Part shown: piece after piece, positions 57,480 to 64,000 of the stretch
Layout: every line of letters starts with the position of its first letter
Numbering within the stretch: position 1 is the first letter of the stretch
DNA from: Catellatospora sp. IY07-71
GTDB taxonomy: Bacteria > Actinomycetota > Actinomycetes > Mycobacteriales > Micromonosporaceae
Direction: 5' to 3'
DNA length: 64,000 nucleotides
Assembly (NCBI RefSeq): GCF_018326265.1
Contig: NZ_AP023360.1
Span: 784,501-848,500, forward strand
Translations under genes and position numbers: made by a program
Notes under the pieces: generated by a model
Seen by the model: the letters and a program-made list of their open reading frames with translations, nothing else
Told to the model about the DNA's origin: nothing
Databases searched by the model: none

Positions 57480-58355
57480 TCAGCGCATGTACTGGATCGG
57501 ACCGGAGCTGGCGGCCATCGCCTCCAGGCGCCGCACCCGCTCCGCCATGGGCGGGTGGGTGGAGAACATGTTCGCCAGGCCACCGCCCTTGAGCGGGTTG
57601 TCGATCATCAGGTGGGCGGAGCTGGCGAGCTGGCCCTCGGCGGGCAGCGGCAGCTGCTGTACCCCCATGTGGATCTTCTTGAGGGCGCTGGCCAGCGCGA
57701 GCGGGTCGTTGGTCAGCTGGGCGCCGGACGCGTCGGCCTGGAACTCCCGGCTGCGGCTGATCGCGAGCTGGATGACGGTCGCCGCCATCGGGCCCAGGAT
57801 CAGCATCATGAGCATGGCCAGCGGGTTGGGGCCGTCCTCGTCGTCCCCGCCGATCGGCAGGAACCAGGCGAGGTTGGCCAGCATGGTGATGATGCCGGCG
57901 AGCGCGCCGGCGACGCTGGAGATGAGGATGTCGCGGTTGTACACGTGCGACAGCTCGTGGCCGATGACCGCGCGCAGCTCGCGGTAGTCGAGGATGCGGG
58001 TGATGCCCTCGGTCACCGCGACCGCGGCGTGTTCCGGGTTGCGGCCGGTGGCGAAGGCGTTGGGCTGCATGGTCGGGCTGACGTACAGGCGGGGCATGGG
58101 CTGGCCCGCCTGCTGGGAGAGTTCGCGCACCATCTGGTACAGCTGGGGGAATTCCGCCTCGCTGACCGGTTGGGCGCGCATCGAGCGCAGCGCGAGTTTG
58201 TCCGAGAAGAAGTAGCTCACCCCGTTCATCAGCAGCGACACGATCACCGCGATGAACAGGCCCGTGCTGCCCCCGAGCCAGTAGCCGATCGCCAGGATGA
58301 TGCCGGTCAGCAGGCCGAGCAGCGCTGCCGTCTTCAGACCGTTGTGGCTGTGCAT
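57480..58355 (-). CDS. htpX: Membrane zinc metalloprotease HtpX
   Basis: 291 residues from ATG at 58355 with GGAGGGAAGG upstream. Two N-terminal membrane helices (about 9–50), the catalytic HELSH near residue 130 with third ligand region SREFQADASGA, and two further helices around 145–200. HtpX degrades misfolded membrane proteins. The C-terminus FSTHPPMAERVRRLEAM is the family signature. Confidence 0.95.
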   Translation of the reverse strand: MHSHNGLKTAALLGLLTGIILAIGYWLGGSTGLFIAVIVSLLMNGVSYFFSDKLALRSMRAQPVSEAEFPQLYQMVRELSQQAGQPMPRLYVSPTMQPNAFATGRNPEHAAVAVTEGITRILDYRELRAVIGHELSHVYNRDILISSVAGALAGIITMLANLAWFLPIGGDDEDGPNPLAMLMMLILGPMAATVIQLAISRSREFQADASGAQLTNDPLALASALKKIHMGVQQLPLPAEGQLASSAHLMIDNPLKGGGLANMFSTHPPMAERVRRLEAMAASSGPIQYMR

Positions 58356-58479
58356 ACCTTCCCTCCGTCGATAGCGCGGCGTGGGCCGCGCATCAGTTGC
58401 AACGGATGCCTCCGGTATCCACCTTCCCGATATGAGCTGGGAACATGCTGACAATCAGCCTAATCGCGGCCGCATGCGA

Positions 58480-58513
58480 AAGCGCCCAGGCCGCGAACTC
58501 GGCCTGGGCGCTT
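58480..58513 (-). terminator. nuo operon terminator
   Basis: 14-bp perfect stem AAGCGCCCAGGCCG with a six-base loop, 16 bp after the nuoN stop. Confidence 0.85.
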
Positions 58514-58528
58514 CAGCTGTGCGCGGGG

Positions 58529-60043
58529 TCACCGCCAGGCGGTGACGGCGGCGTAGACGAGCTGCGGCGCCACGGTGAGCACCACTCCGGCGGCGGTGGC
58601 CAGCGTCAGCGCCGTGGCAGGAGCCCAGGAGACCCCGGCGGCCTCGGCCGGAGTGTCGGCGGCGCGGTAGAGGGCCGCGACGGGTCGCCAGTACACGGCG
58701 AGGCCGATGACGGAGACGAGGGCCACCAGCAGGGCCAGCCGGTAGGAGTCGACGCTGAGCAGCGCCTGGATCACCGTGATCTTGGCGAACAGCCCGGCCA
58801 GCATCGGCGGCAGCCCGGCCAGGCCGACCAGCGCGAAGGTCAGCGCGGCGGCCCGCCAGGGCGCACCGCGGCCCAGCCCGTGCAGGTCGGCCAGGGTGCC
58901 GCCGTCGGCCGCGCCCGGCCGCAGCGCCACCACCGCGCTGAACGCGGCCAGCTCCAGCACCAGGAAGAAGACGGTGTAGACGAGCGCCGCGTCGAGCAGC
59001 CCGTCAACCGGACCGGCGAGTGCGAGCCCGGCGAGGCCGCCCAGCGGCGCGAGAATGAACCCGGCCTGCGCCACCGACGACCAGGCCAGCAGCCGTACGG
59101 TGCGGCGCTGGCGCAGCGCGACCAGGGTGCCGACCAGCATGGACAGCGCCGCGAGCACGGCCAGGGTGATCCCGGCCGTGACGAACATGCTCCGGTCGTC
59201 GCCCGCCGCGCCGGTGGCCAGCACCCCGTCCACCACGATCAGGATGGCGGCCACGCCGCCGAGCTTGGAGGCGGTGGACAGGAACGCGGCGACGGGCACC
59301 GGCGCGCCCTCGTACGTGGCGGGCGCCCAGGCGTGCAGCGGCACGGCCGCGACCTTGAAGCCGAGCCCGACCAGGATCAGCGCCAGGCCGGTCAGCGCGA
59401 CGGGCCGCCAGTCGTCCCCGGCGAACAGCGGCGCGGAGACCAGCCCGCGCAGCTGCACCGTGCCCGAGGCCAGGTAGAGCAGCGCGGCGCCGAGCAGGGT
59501 CACCGCGGTGGCGACCACGCTGGTGGCGAAGAACGTCACCGCCGCCGCCGCGGCCGTGCCGGCCCGCCGCCGGTGCAGCGCCACCAGGGCGTACAGCGGC
59601 ACGGTCAGCGTCTCCAGGGCCACGATCAGGGTGATCAGGTCACCGGCGGCGGCCAGCGCGACGCCGCCGGTCATCGCGCAGGCGAACAGGAACACCGTCT
59701 CGCCCGCGGGCGCGTCACCGCGGCGCAGCGCCGGGGCGTAGAGCAGCAGCGCGCCCACGGTCAGCGCGGCGACCAGCACGGTGATCAGCCGGGCGCGCGC
59801 GTCGTAGACGTACGCGCAGTCCACCGGCATGACCTCGGTGCCGCCGGGCGCGGCCAGCCCGGCGCAGAAGGTGCCGATCTGGCGCGGCTGCACGGCGAAC
59901 GCGGCCGCGGCGGTGAGCACGGCCCCGGCCAGCGCGACCGCGTACGGCCAGCGCCAGCGGGGCTGGGTGAACAGGTCCACGACCAGTGCCAGCAGCGCCG
60001 TCCCGGCCGCGACCAGCAGCGGCAGCATCATCTGAAGGTTCAC
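58529..60043 (-). CDS. nuoN: NADH-quinone oxidoreductase subunit N
   Basis: 504 residues from GTG at 60043 (GTGA overlap with nuoM). About 13–14 membrane helices; the antiporter-like core includes GDLITLIVALETLTVPLYAL and FKVAAVPLHAWAPATYEGAP, with the conserved Glu and Lys of the proton channel. NuoN is one of three proton-pumping subunits of complex I. It is the last gene of the operon. Confidence 0.95.
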   Translation of the reverse strand: MNLQMMLPLLVAAGTALLALVVDLFTQPRWRWPYAVALAGAVLTAAAAFAVQPRQIGTFCAGLAAPGGTEVMPVDCAYVYDARARLITVLVAALTVGALLLYAPALRRGDAPAGETVFLFACAMTGGVALAAAGDLITLIVALETLTVPLYALVALHRRRAGTAAAAAVTFFATSVVATAVTLLGAALLYLASGTVQLRGLVSAPLFAGDDWRPVALTGLALILVGLGFKVAAVPLHAWAPATYEGAPVPVAAFLSTASKLGGVAAILIVVDGVLATGAAGDDRSMFVTAGITLAVLAALSMLVGTLVALRQRRTVRLLAWSSVAQAGFILAPLGGLAGLALAGPVDGLLDAALVYTVFFLVLELAAFSAVVALRPGAADGGTLADLHGLGRGAPWRAAALTFALVGLAGLPPMLAGLFAKITVIQALLSVDSYRLALLVALVSVIGLAVYWRPVAALYRAADTPAEAAGVSWAPATALTLATAAGVVLTVAPQLVYAAVTAWR

Positions 60044-61524
60044 GGCGCTCCCGTCGTCAGGGCGGACACCGCACTCGCCGACAGCTCCAGCACCAGCATC
60101 GGCGCGACGCCGAGCAGCAGCGCCAGCAGCACCAGCGGGGACCAGGCGGCCAGTTCGGGGGTGCGGGCCTCGGGCGCGCCGGCCAGCACCGCGGCCTGCG
60201 GGCCGTGGCTGACCCGGCGCAGCAGGCGCAGCAGGTACGCCGCGGTCAGCGCCCCGCCGATCGCGGCGAGCACGGCCAGCACGGTCCACAGGGTGCCGCC
60301 CCGCTGCACCGCGGCGACCACGGCGAACGCCTCGCCCCAGAAGCCGGCCAGGCCGGGCAGGCCGAGGCTGCCCAGCGCGGCGAAGCCGAGCACGCCCGCC
60401 AGCCAGGGCTGCCGCTCGCGCAGGCCGCCCAGGTCGGCCAGCAGGCCGGTGTGCGCCCGGTCCTTGATCGCCCCGGCGAGGAAGAACAGCAGGCCGGTGA
60501 GCAGGCCGTGCGCGATGTTGCCGAGGAGCGCGGCCTGCACGCCGATCTCGCTGAGCGTGGCGATGCCGAGCAGCACGAAGCCCATGTGGCCGACGGACGA
60601 GTACGCGATCAGCCGCTTCAGCTCGGTCTGGGTGAGGCACACCAGCGACCCGATCAGGATCGCGGCGACGGCAAGCACGCCCAGCGCCGGGGCGAACGCG
60701 GCGGCGCCCTCCGGCGTCACCCCGAGCCCGACCCGGATCAGGCCGTACGTGCCCATCTTCAGCAGCACCCCGGCCAGCACGACGCTGCCCACGGTCGGCG
60801 CCTCGGTGTGCGCGTCGGGCAGCCAGGTGTGCAGCGGCCACAGCGGGCTCTTCACCGCGAACGCGAGCGCGAACAGCCCGAAGATCCACAGCTGCGCGGT
60901 GTGCGACAGGGTCGGCGCGGCGGTGAGGCTGACCAGGTCCGCGGTGCCGGTCTGCACCACCACGGCGACCACGCCGACCAGCAGCAGCACCGATCCGGCC
61001 AGGGTGTAGAGGGCGAACTTCAGCGCGGCGGCGCGGCGGGCGGGCCCGCCCCATCCGGCGATGACCGCCGCCATCGGCAGCAGCACCACCTCGAACGCCA
61101 GGAAGAACAGCACCAGGTTGACGGCGAGGAAGGTGCCGAGGATGCCCACCTCGATCACCAGCAGCAGCGCGGCCAGCAGACCCGCCCGCTCCGGCCGCTG
61201 CCACAGCAGGTAGCCGCAGCACAGCACGGTGAGCAGCGCGGTCAGCACGACCAGGGGGTACGAGATGCCGTCCACGCCCAGGTGCAGCCGCAGGTCCAGC
61301 GCGGGCACCCAGGACCAGTCGGCCTCGTGCCACAGCTGCGGGCCGCGCCCGGCGGGTTTGACCAGCCCGCGCGTGGTGAACATGGGCACGGTCAGCAGCA
61401 GCGTGAGCACCGACGCGACCGTCGCGGCCACGATGCCGGCCCGGCCGCGCAGCAGCAGCGCGGCCACCGCGCCGAGCAGCGGCACGGCCAGCACCCCCAC
61501 CAGCAGGAATGCCGAGTTCGTCAT
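60040..61524 (-). CDS. nuoM: NADH-quinone oxidoreductase subunit M
   Basis: 494 residues. Antiporter-like subunit with VNLVLFFLAFEVVLLPMAAV (channel Glu) and AFAVKSPLWPLHTWLPDAHT (channel Lys) and the histidine-containing GLLADLGGLRERQP. All key residues for proton translocation are present. It lies 58 bp downstream of nuoL, whose spacer shows no feature. Confidence 0.96.
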   Translation of the reverse strand: MTNSAFLLVGVLAVPLLGAVAALLLRGRAGIVAATVASVLTLLLTVPMFTTRGLVKPAGRGPQLWHEADWSWVPALDLRLHLGVDGISYPLVVLTALLTVLCCGYLLWQRPERAGLLAALLLVIEVGILGTFLAVNLVLFFLAFEVVLLPMAAVIAGWGGPARRAAALKFALYTLAGSVLLLVGVVAVVVQTGTADLVSLTAAPTLSHTAQLWIFGLFALAFAVKSPLWPLHTWLPDAHTEAPTVGSVVLAGVLLKMGTYGLIRVGLGVTPEGAAAFAPALGVLAVAAILIGSLVCLTQTELKRLIAYSSVGHMGFVLLGIATLSEIGVQAALLGNIAHGLLTGLLFFLAGAIKDRAHTGLLADLGGLRERQPWLAGVLGFAALGSLGLPGLAGFWGEAFAVVAAVQRGGTLWTVLAVLAAIGGALTAAYLLRLLRRVSHGPQAAVLAGAPEARTPELAAWSPLVLLALLLGVAPMLVLELSASAVSALTTGAP

Positions 61525-61582
61525 GCCGTCACCTCGCTGCGCCCGGCGCTGTCCCGGGAGATCTCAGGAATGTTCCGGCCGC

Positions 61583-63352
61583 TCACGTGAACACCACCGC
61601 CGTCACCGTCACGACCACCGCCCCGATCAGGACACCGGCCAGCGCGCGGGGCAGCGCGGCACGGTGCCAGGCGGCCAGCCCGGCGCCCGCACCGGCGGTG
61701 GCCCGGCCGAGGCCGTTGACCGCGCCGTCCACCCCGGACACGTCCACCGCGGTGATCGCGCGGGCGAGCGCGCGTACCGGCCGGACGATGACACGGTCCT
61801 GCACCGTGTCGAGACCCAGCCCGCCCGCGAGGAACGGCCCGGCCTTGCCGAGCACCGCCGCCGGGTCGCCCGCGTCCACGCGCCGCCAGCCCCACCAGGC
61901 CACCGCGACGCCGAGCACGGCCAGCAGCAGCGGCAGCACCAGCTCCACTCCGAGGTGGGCCAGCTCGTAGCCGGCGGCCAGCGCGCCCACGCCCAGCCCG
62001 GCAGCGGGCACCGCGAGCACCAGCAGCGTGCCGCGCATGGCCCAGCCGGGCTCGTGCCCGTGCACGGCGGCGTCGCGCGCCGGGCCGAAGAAGGTGAGCA
62101 GCCACAGCCGCGTCGAGTACCAGGCGGTCAGGACGACGCCGAGCAGCGCGGCCAGCCACAGCGCGGGCCGCTCGTGCAGCGCCGCGACCACGGCCTCCTT
62201 GCTGAAGAACCCGGCGAACGGCGGCAGCCCGATCAGCGCGCCGAGGCCGATCGTCATGGTCCAGAACGTCACCGGCATCGAGCGGCGCAGCCCGCCCATG
62301 TGCGACATGAGGTTGCTGCCCACGGCGTGGATCACCGAACCGGCGCAGAGGAACAGCAACGCCTTGAACGCGGCGTGCGCGAGCAGGTGGAACATGGCCG
62401 CGTCGAGCGCCCCGGCGGACAGCGCCGCCATCATGTAGCCCAGCTGCGACACCGTCGACCAGGCCAGCACCCGCTTGATGTCGTCGGCGGCGGTCGCGGC
62501 CAGCGCGCCGAGCAGCAGCGTCACCCCCGCCATCGCCGCCATCACGGCCAGCGCGGTCGGGGAAGCCGCGAAAACCGGGAAAAGGCGGGTCACCACGTAC
62601 ACACCGGCGGCGACCATGGTGGCGGCGTGGATGAGCGCCGAGATCGGCGTCGGGCCGGCCATCGCGTCCGGCAACCAGGTGTGCAGCGGGAACTGGGCGC
62701 TCTTGCCGGCCACCCCGGCCAGCAGCAGCAGCGCCGCGGTGGTGACCAGCGCCGGGCTCATCCCGGGCACCGCGTCCAGCACGTCCACGATGCGGAAGGT
62801 GCCCGCCTGCACCCCGAGCAGCACGATGCCGAGCAGGAAGCCGACGTCGCCGACCCGGGTGACCAGGAACGCCTTCACCGCCGCGCGGGGCGCCTCGGGC
62901 AGCGTGCGGTCGTGCGCGATGAGCAGGTACGAGCAGGCGCCCATCACCTCCCAGCCGATGAGCAGGGAGATGAGGTCGCCGGAGAACACCACGGTCAGCA
63001 TCGCGCCGGTGAAGATCGAGATCTGCGCGGCGTACGGGCCGTAGCGCCCGTCCCCGGCGAGATAACCGGTCGAATACACCTGCACGCACAGCGCGACCAC
63101 GGCCACCGCCAGCGCCATCAGCAGCGCCCGGGTGTCCACCAGCAGGGCGAACGACACGTCGAGGTCACCGAACCGCGCCAGCTGGTGGGCCCGGCCGCCG
63201 CGCTCCTCCCCGGCCAGCGCCAGCACCGTCAGCACCAGCGCGGCCGCCGCGCCGAAGATGCCCAGGGCACCCGCGGCCAGGCGGTTGCGCTGCGGCAGCA
63301 GCAGGCCGGCCAACCCGCACACCAGCGGGGTCAGCACCAGCGTCACGATCAT
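61583..63352 (-). CDS. nuoL: NADH-quinone oxidoreductase subunit L
   Basis: 589 residues, slightly short of the usual 610–640. NuoL carries the long lateral helix at its C-terminus. GDLISLLIGWEVMGACSYLL and GKSAQFPLHTWLPDAMAGPT provide the channel Glu and Lys. The C-terminal part (from about 490) is compact, so the lateral helix region may be reduced. Overlaps nuoK by four bases. Confidence 0.95.
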   Translation of the reverse strand: MIVTLVLTPLVCGLAGLLLPQRNRLAAGALGIFGAAAALVLTVLALAGEERGGRAHQLARFGDLDVSFALLVDTRALLMALAVAVVALCVQVYSTGYLAGDGRYGPYAAQISIFTGAMLTVVFSGDLISLLIGWEVMGACSYLLIAHDRTLPEAPRAAVKAFLVTRVGDVGFLLGIVLLGVQAGTFRIVDVLDAVPGMSPALVTTAALLLLAGVAGKSAQFPLHTWLPDAMAGPTPISALIHAATMVAAGVYVVTRLFPVFAASPTALAVMAAMAGVTLLLGALAATAADDIKRVLAWSTVSQLGYMMAALSAGALDAAMFHLLAHAAFKALLFLCAGSVIHAVGSNLMSHMGGLRRSMPVTFWTMTIGLGALIGLPPFAGFFSKEAVVAALHERPALWLAALLGVVLTAWYSTRLWLLTFFGPARDAAVHGHEPGWAMRGTLLVLAVPAAGLGVGALAAGYELAHLGVELVLPLLLAVLGVAVAWWGWRRVDAGDPAAVLGKAGPFLAGGLGLDTVQDRVIVRPVRALARAITAVDVSGVDGAVNGLGRATAGAGAGLAAWHRAALPRALAGVLIGAVVVTVTAVVFT

Positions 63353-63699
63353 CGCAGCTCCCCGTCGAGCGCGGGTGCGGGCTCGGCGGGCGCCTCGGCA
63401 GCCTCGTCGAGCGGCACCTGGTCGGTGTTGATGTCCTGGCGCAGCCGGAACAGCCGCAGCACCAGCGCCAGGCCGACGCCCACCTCGGCCGCCGCCAGGA
63501 CGATCACGAACAGCGTGAAGACCTGGCCGGTGAGGCGCTCGCGCAGCGTGTCGCCGGTGACCAGGATCAGGTTCACCGCGTTGAGCATCAGCTCGACCGA
63601 CATCAGCACCAGCACCGCGTTGCGCCGCCGCAGCACGCCGTACACCCCGAGGCCGAACAGCAGCGCGGCGGTCACCAGCGGGATCACCGGACGGATCAT
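63349..63699 (-). CDS. nuoK: NADH-quinone oxidoreductase subunit K
   Basis: 116 residues. Three membrane helices with the conserved glutamates in MSVELMLNAVNLILV and AAAEVGVGLALVL. A 20-residue acidic/Pro C-terminal tail extends beyond the usual 100 residues. Overlaps nuoJ and nuoL by ATGA. Confidence 0.95.
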   Translation of the reverse strand: MIRPVIPLVTAALLFGLGVYGVLRRRNAVLVLMSVELMLNAVNLILVTGDTLRERLTGQVFTLFVIVLAAAEVGVGLALVLRLFRLRQDINTDQVPLDEAAEAPAEPAPALDGELR

Positions 63700-64000
63700 C
63701 GCGGCTCCTCCCCCGCCACCGCGGTCTCCCGGCGGGACAGCACGATCGCGCCCACCAGTGCGGCCAGCAGCAGCACCGACAGCACCTCGAACGGCAGCAC
63801 CCAGTCCTTGAACACGGTGTCGCCGATGCGCTCGGCGGTGCCCGGCACGGGCGGGTCCACCCGCAGCCGCCCGAAGACCACCACGAACAGCGCGGACAGG
63901 CCCAGCGCGGTGGCCGCGCCGAGCAGCACGGCGGGCAGCGCGGGCCGGTCCAGATCGGAGCTGCGCCCGATCGGCGCGCGGGTCAGCATCACCGCGAACA
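63696..64000 (-). CDS. nuoJ: NADH-quinone oxidoreductase subunit J, C-terminal part
   Basis: About 100 residues are visible; the gene runs off the right edge. The first visible residues FAMMLTRAPIGR continue the membrane helix of NuoJ. A further helix (PFEVLSVLLLAALVGAIVL) with the conserved EVxSxxLLxAxxGA pattern follows. The remainder of the complex I operon would lie to the right. Confidence 0.93.
   Translation of the reverse strand, partial: FAVMLTRAPIGRSSDLDRPALPAVLLGAATALGLSALFVVVFGRLRVDPPVPGTAERIGDTVFKDWVLPFEVLSVLLLAALVGAIVLSRRETAVAGEEPR

Noticed and set aside
58445..61009. 854-codon plus-strand frame over nuoN/nuoM
   Set aside because: Low-complexity antisense shadow; the minus-strand NuoN and NuoM readings are unambiguous.

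Overview
The window is a high-GC actinobacterial chromosome segment. GTG/TTG starts are common, the gene order rpmG–hadA–hadB–tRNA-Trp–secE–nusG–rplK–rplA is the actinobacterial one, and the RNA polymerase, elongation-factor and NADH-dehydrogenase proteins are clearly actinobacterial. A Micromonosporaceae-like host is my inference from RpoB/RpoC/S12 style and is not proven.

Region 1 (1–24.3 kb, nearly all minus strand) is the core information-processing locus. It holds the S10 operon (rpsJ, rplC, rplD, rplW, rplB, rpsS, rplV, start of rpsC), tuf, fusA, rpsG, rpsL, two small membrane-protein genes, rpoC, rpoB, rplL, rplJ, rplA, rplK, nusG, secE, tRNA-Trp, hadB/hadA, rpmG, tRNA-Met and tRNA-Thr. 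Strong hairpin terminators separate the units. The S10 and str operons share a 25-bp leader hairpin. Region 2 (24.4–28.6 kb) has a GGDEF–EAL membrane protein, a small exported protein and two small conserved hypothetical genes. A 61-bp imperfect palindrome occurs four times in intergenic spacers of regions 1 and 2.

Region 3 (28,641–51,622) is an integrated element of about 23 kb, best described as an actinomycete integrative and conjugative element (AICE). It is bounded by 58-bp perfect direct repeats corresponding to the 3' part of tRNA-Tyr; the intact tRNA is at the right end. The backbone runs on the plus strand: small genes, a GGDEF protein, a DUF2637 (Spd-type) protein with a C-terminal HTH, an FtsK/TraB-type translocase, a C5 cytosine methyltransferase, a primase–polymerase, a DUF3987 replication protein, an iteron-rich spacer, excisionase and tyrosine integrase. 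The left third is cargo: a DUF2510 membrane protein, a two-gene nucleotidyltransferase module (DUF6932-like), a RelE-type toxin–antitoxin pair, a lipoprotein, and an HTH–PP2C pair divergent from the backbone with an operator-like repeat array between. Four copies of a 104–105-bp TGTCACC-rich module lie two at each flank in opposite orientation, and a 177-bp direct repeat flanks part of the left set. These are the most interesting unexplained structures.

Region 4 (51.7–58.5 kb) returns to the chromosome: yajQ, small hypothetical genes, an XRE–TPR regulator, a GNAT acetyltransferase, a G5/excalibur-type protein, a membrane protein and htpX. Region 5 (58.5–64 kb, minus) is the distal part of the complex I operon, nuoJ (partial)–nuoK–nuoL–nuoM–nuoN, ending in a strong terminator.
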